Notes: a model not told the origin generated them from the letters alone. 64,000 bases of DNA from Diploscapter coronatus (GCA_964036155.1 OZ038423.1:50235249-50299248); one strand, 5' to 3'; counted from the stretch's first letter, positions 23,367-36,352 are shown. Numbers and translations: made by a program.

Positions 23367-26300
23367 TTATTTTTTGCCGAAGAATTTTCCGAAAAATCCG
23401 GACCTTCGTTTGGGAGAGCCTTGTTGACTACCCTGTCCATCACTATCTGTTCTATCCTTTCTTTTTCCATTTCCGTCGCCATTATTTTCTCTGTAATACT
23501 CATATTCAGTATCAATTTTTACTGTACTTGATCGAATTTATCGAGCAAATTGACTAATGAATACTTTTCTCCAAATGCATGTAAAATTGAATTCGGAAAA
23601 AAACGTTCAAATTTATAGTCAAGTCATGAAATAATCCATAAATAAAAATAAGTTATTTTAAGAAATTATACCTGCTCTTGGACTTGCTAGCACTTTTGGG
23701 TTCATCGACAGCCTGTTCTGCTTCATGAATTATCTTCTTTACTGTCTCATCATCCACTTCTGCATCGTCGCTGTCCTGAAATTTACAATTCAAAAAATAT
23801 CCTCGAAAGACCTTACCGAATCCTTGCTCATGTGCTTCTCCCAGAATTTGCCGATCTTGTCACTGATTTCATTATTCAGCTTTATGAGTTCGGTCGATTT
23901 TGTACGATCTGAAAAAATCAAGTAAATATTCTCTAAAAATTAAATTACTATAAATATTTTACATTGCAAAGTATTTTTATTTCCACTGAAGAATTATACT
24001 TGTTCATGGAAAAATACCTGCTCTAATCAAGTCAAAATAACGATAATTTTTTCGAGAATAAAATTAAAAGTCCACTCACTAGCAGCCATGAGTTTCCTCA
24101 TTTCGTTTGCAACTTTCTTCTCCTCCTCTTCATTTGACTGCGAAGCAGCCATTTGTGCGTTCTTCTTTGCGTTTTCCAGCAGCCTGTTGATTTCGTTCAA
24201 TTCTTCTTTCGTCGCTGTGCTGAAGGCTGTCGAATCGGAGAAGTGGGTTGAAGAAGTGAATGATTCGGGTCGGTCCGATGCATCTGAAATTATTATCTTT
24301 GAAAAGTTATGTAGCATTTAAAAAAGTCCGATTCATAGTTTTAAGTTTTTGATAATCCTTTATTAGAGGAAAATTCATAAAATGGATTCACTGGTAAAAA
24401 TGCAAATCAAAAATAATATTACCAGTGATAGCAGAAGCCCTTTCCTCTCCACCCACTTCAACAGGCCCGTCTTCTTCCTTGTAACTTCTCCATCTCCTCT
24501 CCACTTCATTCACAGGATCGTGCTCTTCTTCAATTCTGGCCCGATCTCGAGCTGCCTCCATAATGCTCTTCGCTGTTTCTTCTTTGGTCTTTTCTTTAGA
24601 CTCGAAATACTAAAGTTTAAAGAGATAAAGTTTCGACTTTCTGAAAAAAATAACTTACACTTCGCGGATTCCTTATCAGCTCGACATCGCATTCTCGCAG
24701 AGCAGCAAGACGCTGTTCCAATTCGCCGACTGATGGCACAGAGGCTGGGTTTTTACCTAAATATAATTATGAATTTGAGTGAGGCATTTGTAATAAAAAT
24801 TCCCTGATAAATAATAGCCTATCGGAATTTTTTTTAGAAGTTTCATTATAAATCAGTTATTTGTAAGGTTCATAAGGTAGTAAAGCATAGTTAAGGGTGA
24901 GGGTAAGGAGAGAGATAGAAGAGAAATAGCGTGTAGTTCGAGACATTACTACCTTACGAACTTTACAAGTTGCTTTACAAATCTTCCTGTATTCGAAAAA
25001 ATATCCAAATAAAAATCTTATGTTCAGATATAATTTAATTGAAAAATCAAAAATTAATAATGTGAGAATGATAATTTCAAAATTTCTCACCTTTATCAAA
25101 GATCTGCTTTGCCCTCTGTTCGATATGTGCAGTTGCAGGATCGACTGGTCGAGTTGCTTGCGGCTGCTTGGCACCGAGTTGTCGTTTCGGTTGCAGGGCT
25201 GATTGGCGCATCGATGGAGGGGGAAGATCTGAATTAGTCAAATAGTTTTGGTTGTTTCAATTTTTCTTACCTTCTCCCCACCAATTTTTACTCGGACTGG
25301 TGCTGTTGGTGGTAGCTTGAGGTCGTGGAGTTGAATATGCGCTAGAAGAGGAAAGAGGGGTAGAAGTTACCTGAAATATAACACTTGTTCAAAAATTAGA
25401 AGTCAGAAAAGGTATGTCATGGTTTTTTTGGAAAAGATTACCGTAAATCTCCAGCATCCCCAAACTTTCTTCCATACTTTAGATTTAGGCATTTTTAGAA
25501 AAACAAATTGAATCAGGAGAAAGGGAATAAACGATTTTCAAATAAGCAATAGCATGTTTCTAGGAATATCCTCAGGCTTTCGGAAATGTTTGACTAGTCG
25601 TATCGTGAAATGAACAGTAGATTCCCCTCTGCCTCCTTTCATTCCTCCTTTCCTCTATGAGTCATCACTGCGCATTCTCGTTATTTCGCAAATTCAATTG
25701 ACTTTATATTGACCGGTGAAGAAAAAATAAGCACGGTTGTCACGTATTAGAGAACTACAGGAAAAGGTAAATAAAACGAGATTGTTTGAGTTAGCAAATT
25801 AGTGAAATCACAACAGAAAGATGATAATGAAATCGCTTATTAGGACTAGATAGAGTAAATTATGAAATTTCATAACTCATGAAAAAATCGTGGATTTTCC
25901 GGAAATCATCATTTTTTTATTATAATTATTCCACTGACAGCACTTAACAAAGAAAGATTTCGTCTTTTTCGTGTTAAATTTCGAACTGAAATTTTCATTT
26001 TCGATTTTTATATTGCAGAAAAAATTCTGAAACCAAAAATTTCTACTGGAGTTTACAATTTTCACTTTTTAGTCACCATTTCCAGGTTTTAGAATTAGAA
26101 ATCTATAAAAGAATACCTGTGCATCAGTATTGCTTCTGCTGGTTTGCGGTTTCCTCTTAGCCTCTTCAATCTTGATGTAGCAATTGTAGCAGACCGAAAC
26201 GGGTTCCGATGCGAGGTGCGGGAGGAGGGCCCTATAGCCGAGACATTTGTGGCAGAACGAATACGCACAATTCGAGCATCCGGCCTGAATTTGTAAATCC

Positions 26301-26648
26301 CCTTAATTTTGACTATTTGCAAAGAATTTCCAACTATATGAAAAAGCTATGTGAAATAAATTGATATTTTTTAACGAAAATGGCTACTCTTGTAATTTTC
26401 TAAATTATAAAAAGTCGAGTAATTTCCCTTGAATATCTTACCCTCATTAAACTCGAAATAAATTCCTCAAGGTAAGAGCTGAGCGATAAAGTAAGTACTC
26501 AAATATTTGTTAGCAAACAGTAAATACGAAAATATCTTCTACCACAAGTCAGAAGTGATGAAAGATAAAGATAAAGTGGAAAACTTACTTCTCTGTTCAG
26601 AAGACTGTACTTCGTTCGGCAATTCGTACAACTAGCACTTGATGGCAT
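23367..26648 (-). CDS. ZFYVE19: ZFYVE19/ANCHR homologue, FYVE-type zinc finger protein, 424 aa
   Basis: Ten exons on the minus strand: 26589-26648, 26117-26284, 25271-25370, 25091-25228, 24659-24756, 24423-24609, 24080-24283, 23817-23908, 23672-23775 and 23367-23490, giving 424 residues. The N-terminus is a FYVE-like zinc finger with eight ligands (C7, C10, C23, C26, C31, C34, C52, C55) and the motif GCSNCAYSFCHKCLGY. It lacks the classic RRHHCR phosphoinositide patch, as does human ZFYVE19/ANCHR (GCKNCGRAFCSGCL). ANCHR holds VPS4 back to delay cytokinetic abscission. A Pro/Ser region, then VGELEQRLAALRE and long acidic helical stretches follow, matching the ANCHR layout. The C-terminus is basic and aromatic (SPKRRSGFFGKFFGKK). 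The gene is downstream of HSP90 on the same strand but 510 bp away, too far for a standard worm operon. Confidence 0.8.
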
Positions 26649-27158
26649 CTATTTTAGAGATTATACTGAAACTGAACAAAGCAATTCCAAAAATCAATAA
26701 CGAAAACGATTGTCGGAATTGAACCTGTACAATTCAAGCAGACCAATAACCAACTTGGTTTTATCAAAGTTTCTTTATTTACTTCAGAGAATAACATCAT
26801 CCTACTAAGATAAAATACAATAAATATTGCAGTTGCAACAAATTATCATCATAAAATCATAAGGAAAAGAAGAAATAAAACATGAATTGAGATCAATCCA
26901 TTGGGGTTGGAGAGAAAAGGGAGAGGGATAAAGAAAATTTCGAGGGAAGAATGAAAGGGGGAATCAAATAAAACAGGAATTGTGAACTAGAATGAGGGGG
27001 AGTTTCACCTGGATCAAGGGGTTCATTAACAGATAACAAATCAAAAACCGAACAATTCATTTTGAAGAAATTGGAGCGAGACTGGGGGCAAGGAAACGGG
27101 GGAACAGGGATAGGGAATTTGACAGAAATGCCTATCTGGTCAAAAGGACTTCTTCGAT
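26649..27158. other. Gap between HSP90 3' end and ZFYVE19 5' end
   Basis: Gap of 510 bp with A-rich DNA near 26820-26880 and a purine-rich stretch at 26905-27120. It should contain the HSP90 3' UTR and the ZFYVE19 promoter. No further feature is seen. Confidence 0.4.
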
Positions 27159-30100
27159 TTAGTCGACCTCCTCCATTCTGCTCGCGTCCTCCTCAGCACC
27201 CTCGACCTTGGGAGCCTCTGCCGCGCAGCTGCCAGAAGCTGCACTCGACGACGGCTCCTCGTCATCGCCCAAGTCCAGACCAAGTTTGATCATTCTAGAA
27301 AATGATATTTTTGTGAAAATTCCAAGAAAAAGTTTAGAAAAGTATTTTGAGTAAATTTCAGAAGTGTGCCTTCAAAAACGTTCGATTTCATGTGTTGATT
27401 GAAGAAGAATGAGAAACGCTTTGTACCTGTAGATGCGAGTTGCATGAGACTGTGGTTCCTCAAGAGTGAATCCTGAGGAGAGGAGGGCCGTCTCGAAGAG
27501 CAACACGACCAAGTCCTTCACCGTCTTGTCGTTCTTGTCCGCCTCCACGCGGTCGCGCAGGGTCCTAAAATTGAAATTTAGCCTCAGACAGAATTCTCGT
27601 TAGAAAAAAGGATCATTTACGGCTTTTTACTTTCTTGCAAAAGTTGCTATCCAAAATTGTCAGAGATAGAAATTAAGTCCCTTCTTTGATTATTATGAAA
27701 ACCTCCAAAAACCCACTTCATGATGGGATGGTCGGGGTTGATCTCGAGATGTTTCTTGGCAGCCATGTAGCCCATCGTGCTCGAGTCTCTGAGTGCCTGC
27801 GCCTTCATGATCCGCTCCATGTTGGCGGACCAGCCGTACTCCGAGGTGACGATGCAGCAGGGCGAGGAGACCAGTCTGTTCGACACGGCCACCTTCTCCA
27901 CCTTCTTCTCCAGGATGTCCTTGATCACCTTGCACAGGTTCTCGAAAGCCACCTGCAAAATCAAGAAATTAAAAATGCCATTGAATCTTTTTTCAGAGAT
28001 GAATTGAAAAAGCGAATAACGAGTTTTTCAAGTATTTAAAAAAAACAGCAAGATTTCCGTTTTTCTTTCATTTTCCTCACCTTATCCTCCTCGAACTTCT
28101 TCTTCTCGTCCTCGCTCTCAGGCAGCTCGAGTCCCTCCTTGGTGACGGAGACCAGTTTCTTTCCGTCGTACTCCTTCAGCTGCTGCACGCAGTACTCGTC
28201 GATCGGGTCGGTCATGTACAGCACCTAAAACATCGACTTTAAACACAATTCCTTATTCAGACTCAAGGTTACAATTTGAAAGATAGTTGACCATCTTTTC
28301 TTCGTTTTTCCAATTACAGATGGGGTTTTTGTATTCTTCAAATCAACTTGAACAATGATCATATTTCTTCTCAAGATTTTGCTTCGGAAAGTCGATTATT
28401 TACCTCGAATCCCCTGTTGCGAACTCTCTCGACGAAGGCCGAGTTGGCGACGGACTCCTTGCTCTCGCCAGTGATGTAGTAGATCTGTGTCTGGTTCTCC
28501 TTCATCCTGCTGACGTAGTCCTTGAAGGAGGTCGGCTCCTCCGAGCCGCTCGACGCGTAGCGAATGAACTCGGCCAGCTTCTTGCGGTTCGTCGAGTCCT
28601 CGTGGATGCCCAGCTGAAAATGCAGTGAATTAGAAGTTATAGAAAATTCGTTCTTCACCAAGAAAACCCTTTTTGTTCAACTATTCTATAATGTTTCAAT
28701 TTTTCATATACTTTTCCCGATGAATATCATGAATTTCTATCTTCTAACAATTTCTGATCAACTTTTTCTCCTCATTAAATTCTTTTTTCACCTTGATGTT
28801 CTTTCCGAACTGTTCGTAGAACTTCTTGAAGTTGTCCTTGTCCTCGGCGATCTCATCGAGCAGCTCGAGGCACTTCTTGACGAGGTTCTTGCGGATGACC
28901 TTGAGGATCTTGGACTGCTGCAGCATCTCTCTCGAGATGTTCAGAGGCAGATCTTCCGAGTCGACGACGCCCTTGATGAAGTTCAGGTACTCGGGCATCA
29001 GCTCCTCGCAGTTCTCCATGATGAACACACGGCGGACGTAGCTGAAATTAAAGTCATTTTAAAAATCAAACGACTTTTTCCAAGATTTGAGTAATTTCGG
29101 ATTCGACGTACTTTGAAAGATTTAGAGAATTCTTAGATAAACCATTACAAATTTTCTCAGCCCCATCATTTTCTTCTACGAGTCTATGCAGTTTTTCGTT
29201 CTATCATTTTTCGGTTTTGAAAGATATCAACTTTCTTGAGAAGCAAGATTCTCGTAAATTTTCCCTGAAACTGAATTCCAAACTCACAGCTTGATGGCAT
29301 TCTTGCTCTTCTTGTTCTCGAACAGATCGAAGGGAGCGCGCTGAGGGACGAACAGCAGAGCGCGGAACTCGAGCTGGCCCTCCACGGAGAAGTGCTTCAC
29401 GGCCAGGTGGTCTTCCCAGTCGTTCGAGAGACTCCTGCAAACGCCAAATAGTCATTTTCATTGTGTTAGAAATCTTTGAGACATCCGAGATTTCAGAAAA
29501 ATGATTAGATGTTTGTTCCAATTTCTCTGGACTGGCAAACTTACTTGTAGAACTCAGCATACTCCTCATTGGAGATGTCGTCCGGATTGCGAGTCCAGAT
29601 GGGCTTCGTCTTGTTGAGCTCCTCGTCCTCGTTGTACTTCTCCTTGATCTTCTTAGTCTTCTTCTTCTTGTCTTCGTCCTCAGCCGCCTCGACCTCGCCT
29701 TCCTTCTTTTCCGTCTGCAAACATGCACGATATTAAATTTAAACTTTTCATGGATTTTCATTTCACCCAGTTTCTACACAAATCTTGGATTTTTTTTTTG
29801 CATAATAATAACTGGATTGAATCACGAAATATCATTTCAAGTCGTCCATTCGCTTACCTCCTCTTCTTTGGTCTCCTCAGCTTCGTCATCCTCGACCTCC
29901 TTCTCTCTCTCCTTCTCCACGACCAGCTTGATCGGGTAGCCGATGAACTGCGAGTGCTTCTTCACGATCTCGCGGATGCGGCGCTCTTCCAGGAAGTCCG
30001 CCTGAAATTTCGAATTCTAATCTCGTCTCTCAGATTTCAACCATTCGCCATTATCATTTCTCATTTTCATAAGTTCTTCCATGTTATTTAAAAATAGTTT

Positions 30101-31023
30101 TGCACTTTCAAGCATTTTTAATGTTTCTTACCTGATCCTCCTTGACGTACATGGTGATCTTGGTGCCGCGAGTGAGTTCAGGGTCGTTGAAGGGCCTGAT
30201 GACGAACGAGCCGCCTGCAGAGGACTCCCACTGGTAGCATTCGTCGTCGTTGTGCTTCGAGGTGACCACCACGCTGTCCGCCACCAGGAAGGCCGAGTAG
30301 AAACCCACTCCGAACTGACCGATCATCGAGATATCGGCACCGGCCTGAAAGTAGACAAATTCGTGATTTTGAGAAGAATCTTCATTGTGATATTTTTACA
30401 AAGCTATTCTCAACTCGACAAACTATTTTCCTTCCGAAACTTCTGCACAATGACGTTCCAAATTTTATCCTTCTTCACTTTACTTACCTGAAGAGCCTCC
30501 ATGAAAGCCTTGGTGCCGGACTTGGCGATGGTGCCGAGGTTGTTGACGAGATCGGCCTTGGTCATTCCGATGCCGGTGTCCATGATGGTGAGGGTCTTAT
30601 CCGCCTTGTTCGGGATGATCTTGATGAACAGCTCTTTGCCGGTGTCCAGTTCGCTCGGCTCCGTCAGCGCCTGCAAATCTCGTTTCAAAATTCATATTCA
30701 GCTAATTTTATTTGGGCTTTGAAGTCATCTGTCAAAAAATGACAGAACCTCTCCATTTTCAGAACAAAACGCCTTTCCATCCCTTCATTTGTCAGTTTCA
30801 TAATCAAGTTAAAGATTCTCGGATTTTTCTTTTCATAAATTTCCTGAATTTTCTTCTGCCCTACCTGATATCTGATCTTATCGAGAGCGTCCGAGGAGTT
30901 GGAGATGAGCTCTCTGAGGAAGATCTCCTTGTTGGAGTAGAAGGTGTTGATGATCAGACTCATCAGCTGGGCGATCTCCGCCTGGAAGGCGAACGTTTCT
31001 CCGCTCTGCTGCTGCTCGGCCAT
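27159..31023 (-). CDS. hsp-90: Cytosolic HSP90 chaperone, 709 aa
   Basis: Twelve exons on the minus strand: 30865-31023, 30488-30670, 30132-30344, 29858-30001, 29545-29714, 29288-29434, 28792-29041, 28404-28613, 28081-28224, 27717-27952, 27427-27564 and 27159-27294. They give 709 residues, close to the usual ~700. The N-terminal ATPase motifs are clear: [40 protein letters not shown] and [16 protein letters not shown] charged Glu/Lys linker ([12 protein letters not shown]... [11 protein letters not shown]) precedes the client-binding middle domain, and the protein ends in MEEVD, the TPR-cochaperone signal of cytosolic HSP90. C. elegans calls this gene daf-21/hsp-90. Exons are markedly GC-rich with biased codons, unlike the neighbours, as expected for very high expression. 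That bias also creates long antisense open frames that are not genes. Heat-shock elements lie just upstream. Confidence 0.97.
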
Positions 31024-31137
31024 TTTGAAGTCTTGCTTGACTGCCTGAAGATGCACACAAAGTGAACGCTCTGCAAAAATACACTATCAGAAATTATTAA
31101 TCACAATAAAAGAGCGGACTTTATAAGATTTGGCGGA

Positions 31138-31150
31138 GAAACTTCGAGAA
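31138..31150. promoter_or_regulatory. Heat-shock element 1 (GAAacTTCgaGAA)
   Basis: Three perfect inverted nGAAn units with 2-nt spacing, the HSF1 consensus. It sits 13 bp beyond the minus-strand TATAAAG, the expected position for driving hsp-90. Confidence 0.8.
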
Positions 31151-31223
31151 GGATATTGAACGACACGAAGAAAACCGAGCGAAATGGGGGACGAAAGACA
31201 TCCCAAAATATTCGAAAAGAGTC

Positions 31224-31231
31224 TTCGAGAA
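31224..31231. promoter_or_regulatory. Partial heat-shock element (TTCgaGAA)
   Basis: Two perfect units. Flanking units are offset, so this is a weaker site on its own, but it lies between two full elements and could add cooperativity. Confidence 0.5.
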
Positions 31232-31329
31232 GTGGCAATGGGAAAAGAAAGGAAGAAAATTGAAAGAGCAGGAGAAATTGAGACAACAAGAAAGAGAGAT
31301 AGACGAGAGCAATGGTAAGGGGGCGGGGC

Positions 31330-31342
31330 TTCGAGAATTTTC
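31330..31342. promoter_or_regulatory. Heat-shock element 3 (TTCgaGAAttTTC)
   Basis: Three perfect alternating units. It is about 307 bp from the hsp-90 ATG and only about 118 bp from the NOP53 ATG, so it could act on either gene. Confidence 0.7.
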
Positions 31343-31459
31343 CGCCAGTTGTACTGCGATTACGCGTTACTTTTATGATAGAAGTTGTTCGTAATGCTGA
31401 CTGACTTTTGAATTTTCGGGGTAATTACCTCTAATTGCCTTGTTAATTGCAGTAATTGG

Positions 31460-34305
31460 ATGCTGTCGTTCGAAGGAGGGAAGAAGGGGAAAACGGGAGC
31501 TGCAAAGACTTCGAGGCACAAGAAGAAATACTGGAGAAAAGGCACAAATGTCACCGATTTCGAGGACACACTCGGTACGTTCGTATGTACAAAATTCGAT
31601 AAAGTTAAGAAAATCATAAAGTGACGAAGCATGAACGAACTGTAGATGAATAAAAATTTCACTTTGAAAGCCTGAAATTTCGCAAGCTTTGATCGACATA
31701 ATTTCGAAACTTCAACATAGTTTTCTCGATAGAAGATTTGTCATGCTTCTGAATTCGGTTTCGGCAAAAATGATATCAGTGATTGGCTAAAAATAAACAA
31801 ATTTGCAGCTTCGATTTCGATCCAGAAAAGCCACGGCGGAATTGTGAATGAGAGAGCAGATGCAGAGCTGTTCGAGATCGATAAAGAGCCGGAGAAGGAG
31901 GAGGGAAAGAAGAAGTTCACCAGGAAACAGCAGGCCGCACTCAACAAGATTTCCAACAGATTGATGTGAGTCTTTGTTTTTGAGAATTCTGTGTTTGATT
32001 TGATTTTCATATGCAGCTCAAAATTTATAACTTTAATTAATAGAACTCATGTCTGTAGTCAGTGACAGGATCGGATTCCGCTTCGATTCCTTATCACCAC
32101 CCCTTAAAGTCTCGATGAAAATGTCATTTGCAGTGACGATGAGCCGGTTACTCTACCCGAGCCGAAATTCCCCCCAAAACAATCTCGATTGCGGCAGCCT
32201 GTGCCGCATCCACAGGAATTGAAGGCTGCAAAGAAGCCGAAGCCGCCCGCTGTGTTCGATTTGTGGGAGACTGAATTACAGAAGAAGGTTGATATTGGTC
32301 CGTCCTGCTCGGAAGCTGAGGAGCATCTGATGCGGTACACAAAGAAGAAGATGCCTAAGGTTAGAAGAAATTTTCATTTTTTAGTATTACAAAATGTCCT
32401 TTATACAAGAATAGAACAATACTAACTTCATTCATTTTCTCTTCGACATTTTTCAAAAGTTTAGAACCATGATTTCTGCTCCAAGAAAAACCCACATTCC
32501 AACTGCTTTGGAATTTCAGTTTGAAGACTCATAACTATGTAATATATAACTTGAGGATGATTTTTCCAGCTCCCTCCAACTCGCAAACTGCCTCCCTCAC
32601 TTCTGCCTGCAGTTTCGATTGCCAATGAAGGTGCCTCCTATAATCCTTCTGCTGACGAATATCAGGTCTGTCTTTTTTCAATGTCTTCAAAATTATCCTT
32701 ATTTTTCCAGGCATACGTGGATTCGATTGCATCTAAAGAATGCGATGTGATGAAGGGAGAGAAAAAGATCGAACGGGGCATCAAACCGGCAGAGGAAAAA
32801 ATCGTCACTTATGTAAGTTAACATCTTATCTTTTATTTCTTCTCGTTTTGTACAGGATGACAAGCTTTATCCTTCAAAAACCTCCTGCTTATGATTTAAC
32901 TGTGTGTAGGAGAAGTACCGTTTTCTCCCCTCGCTATCACACTATCTCTTCGTTTTCCTTCACATTTTCCAAAGAATGAGGCAAGTCAGATAGTGTTTGT
33001 TAAGATATTTTTCCGCAAAAGATTTAAAAAAAATGGTAGATGGATAAAGCGTCTTATTCTAACTTCATCAGTCAGAAATTCACCCTTTGTTTTTGACAGC
33101 ATAATTCCTCAAAAATGTTTTTTGCTTCAGCAAGAACGCCTCCTCGAACAGACAGAAGGACTTGTTATCGATCCTCGATACAAAGAAGAAACGGAAGAGA
33201 AAATACAAATGGAAGAGGAAAATACAGAGCCACAGCAGGAGAAGGAGAAGGGAAAGACGTTGACTCGAAAGGAGTTGAGAAAGAAGAAGGACACGGCAAG
33301 GAGATTGGCAAAGCAGGAGAAACTGAGGATCAGGAACAGGCAGATTCAGAAGGAGGCCAATAATGTCTTCAAGTAAATCAAGCTTATGCTGATTTGATAA
33401 ATTTTGACTATCTTGAAAATATAGTGAGAAAAAATTGAGCAAGGAGACTAGACGAAATATTACTTTTCTTACTTTTGAATGCCAACATGTCATATTCTAA
33501 ATCTCCTATTCCATCCTACACATCTTGAATTTAGAATAGTTTAGAGGTGAAACTTTTTGCAAACCCTTCATAACATCTTAAAGAAAACATTTCAGAGCCA
33601 AGAAAATCCACAAGGAACTGGATGAAATGGAGAAGCAAATCGCTGAGAAGGCCACTGAACGAGCCAAGCAGAAACTGGTCGATAAATTGACAAAGAGACA
33701 GAAATTGGGCAGGGGGCAGTTCGAGGAGGAGGAGCAACCTTTCTTGTTACAGGTATTTTTGGTTTAAATTCATAAATTATTCGATGAAAAGTTTCATACT
33801 TTTTCTGAGATTTTTGAATAAAAGCTAAATATTTCCTTTCCATCTGAATAAAATCACTCGACTTTTTCCCCTTATTAGTATCATTTTGCCTCAAAATGTA
33901 TTATACCTTCTTTGAATTCAAAAATGTATCTTTATTCAGGAAGAACTGCCGGAGAATCTTCGCTCTCTGAAGCCGCAGGGCAACATTTTGACAGACCGAG
34001 TGAAAAGTCTGCAGAAAAGGAACATTCTGCCTGTGGCTGGAGAGAAGAACAGAAGGAGATTGCCCAAGAAACTCAAGGTAGACACTTTGGAATAAGAATC
34101 AAATACTTTCTTTTCTATTTGGATTTATTCTTGGCAATTTAGAACAATTCACGACTTTGTATTTAGACATTTCCTGATCATCTTTAATGCCCATGACTAA
34201 ATTTATTATTTCCAGGCCAAATTCGTGGAGAAACGCGATGTTCGAGAGATGACCGAACAGTTGAAACTCAAATCAAAGACCATGAAGAGAAAAAAGAAGG
34301 CCTGA
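31460..34305 (+). CDS. NOP53: Ribosome biogenesis protein NOP53 (GLTSCR2/PICT1), 440 aa
   Basis: Nine exons: 31460-31574, 31809-31965, 32134-32359, 32570-32665, 32711-32812, 33131-33372, 33596-33752, 33940-34077 and 34216-34305, giving 440 residues. The family signatures are FDLWE in exon 3, EGASYNPSADEYQ in exon 4, a long Lys/Glu-rich helical stretch (KELRKKKDTARRLAKQEKL), and the C-terminal NLRSLKPQGNILTDRVKSLQ with KLKAKFVEKRDVREM. NOP53 is a nucleolar factor of the 60S subunit that recruits the Mtr4-exosome to pre-rRNA and binds 5S RNP. The N-terminus (TSRHKKKYWRKGTNV) fits the exosome-recruiting arm region. It shares its promoter with hsp-90, which may link ribosome assembly to stress. 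AATAAA lies at 34404-34409. Confidence 0.9.
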
Positions 34306-36352
34306 TTCTCTCTGTTGCTGCTCGACAACAGACAACTTGTTGCTCTTTTCAGAGGTTTATTTTTTGTTATCATTTACTTGTTGATCAAAAGTAATTTGTT
34401 AGTAATAAATTTATGAAACTCGTTAGGATTCTTTTCAACTTTGCACGAATTGATAGTCAGAAAACGCTCATAGAAAACCTAGAATTAGTTCAGTTGTACA
34501 TAATTATTGGGCTGATAAAATAGTCGAATAGCATTTTATAGCCCTACGATTAATCTCCAATTTCTATAGTTTGACGCTGAAGAATAACATGTGAAGGCAA
34601 ATAGTTTATAAACCTCGAAGAACTAATTTTTTATTTTAGTCAGCCCACTTGAAACATCTAGGAGTTGCTCTAATTCTTGAGCGTTTCAGTTCAAAAATAA
34701 CTTGAAACCATAATAGACAAGCAGCTTTGCAAAGATGGAATGCTTTCTGCTAACCATGCATTTCATAGTTCATTACCACTCGCATTCTCGCATTTAGCCA
34801 TTCTTGCATCAGAGATCCGATGTAAATAGAAAGTAGATACAGTTTTCATCGTGAGCATAATGAGAATGACAAATGGTGAAACAGTCGAGTGGTTGCGTGC
34901 TGACTCCATTCTTTTGCCAAATTCTCCCTTTACGGCAATTGCTTTGTTCATTTTTGCCTTTTTAGGTAGCTCCAACTCATCTGTCATTCGGATGATGCAA
35001 TGTCAATGTTTGCCTCTTCTGTGCGATGCTTGTATTTATTGGACCTGAATCACCCGCTAATCGTCTCGTTACAGAGGTAATATCATTTTGTTGCCATTCC
35101 TCATATTTTATAAGTGCTACTGCCTATGGAGTTTTCGCAAAAGGTTTTCCAGTCTCATCAAAAATTCTTATTTTTCCCATTTCACGTATTTATAAGGTGT
35201 TCTTTTCAAAAATTCTCATGCTCAAATTCAATAACATATTCTTTAAAAAAAATCTCGTGCAAATAAGGCATAGCATTTTTTTCCATATTTCGCTGCGATA
35301 TCCTTTACGCGTTTAAAACGCTAACACAATGCAAACAGTCCGTCGAATTTTGATTATGGAACATGTAGAAGCCCATTCAGGGATATTTGCGGTGCGGCGT
35401 GCCATTTCACTGCACCGCCAACACCCCTGACCCATTCCAAACGATGTTCATCGGCATAATTTTCAATCGAACCTCTTGAACACTGGTTAATTTCTGAGCA
35501 CTTTAACCGCGTCTAATAATTAATCGAGCTATGATAATTTTATAACATGCTCATTTTTCCGTCACTAAAAGCCAAAAAAGCTGTAAGCCGCAAATAATCG
35601 TATTGTGCACGGTCGCGGTACTTTTATTTCGAATTTCATTTGTTTTGTTTACGCTCAAAATAAGCTAATTTTCGATTTTTACAATGCCCGGATGGATACA
35701 AATTCTAACGTTACAAACTAGAATGGACTCTCCTATTAATTTAGAAAGCCAGAACGAAAACTCTCAGCACATCAAATGTCCTCGTTTAAGCGTTATAAAA
35801 GCTTCAGTCAGTGCCAGCTTTTCAGCATATATTTTCAATACGCACATGTGTCGAAAAATCACTCCGGATCAAGAACAGAAATTGGATATATTAATTTTAG
35901 GGTTCAGATTCGAAAGACCTGCATCTTTTTTCTCTGAAGCCTAGATACGATACAAATTTTAGCTTATCCTAGTTGCAAGACTCGAGGAAACACGGATTTT
36001 TCGGCACAAATTTTCAATGCACTCGGTTATCGATTAAAGGTTTATATTGAGCACTTGTGAATGGAAAAAATAACAGGATGTATGCTTTTACGATCTGATT
36101 CCACAAAACAGTCGCAAATATCCGGAATCTTCCTGCATTCCTGATCCTGTTACATTTCCGAATTTCGTATTGTGTTTTCCTTGTGTCTAGCCCTGCCCAT
36201 ATCTCGGGATACTCTCCTATTCCCTCCTCTACAATTCAACATTGTCAGTTGCGGTTGTTTTCAGCTGCCCAAACAAGTCCTTCCCATGTTTGATTCTGTA
36301 AAAATATCCATCATCATGTTATCTGCCCGTCTTCCTTCTCTTTCCCTCTGCC
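34306..36352. other. 2-kb gap, no confident gene
   Basis: AT-rich stretch with the NOP53 poly(A) signal. Its most distinct spot is a GC-rich hairpin at 35389-35418 (stem GCGGTGC/GCACCGC, 16-nt loop) followed by a C-rich run. An 86-codon plus frame at 35684-35944 has a plausible ATG but no recognisable features. Confidence 0.35.

Larger units (their letters stand above)
31024..31459. promoter_or_regulatory. Divergent HSP90 / NOP53 promoter
   Basis: The start codons of hsp-90 (-) and the NOP53 gene (+) are 436 bp apart, head to head. The stretch holds a minus-strand TATAAAG at 31119-31125 and heat-shock elements at 31138-31150, 31224-31231 and 31330-31342. A spliced-leader-like acceptor (aattgcag) ends at 31452, 7 nt before the NOP53 ATG. 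Confidence 0.75.

Noticed and set aside
24382..24807. 141-codon plus-strand open frame
   Set aside because: Antisense to two ZFYVE19 exons and the intron between them.
26648..27159. HSP90-ZFYVE19 as an operon
   Set aside because: The 510-bp spacing is too large for a typical worm operon (about 100 bp), and I saw no SL2-type signal.
28720..29094. 124-codon plus-strand open frame across HSP90, with others at 27686-28039 and 30081-30491
   Set aside because: Antisense shadows caused by the strong GC-ending codon bias of HSP90 exons. They follow the exon boundaries of the minus-strand gene.
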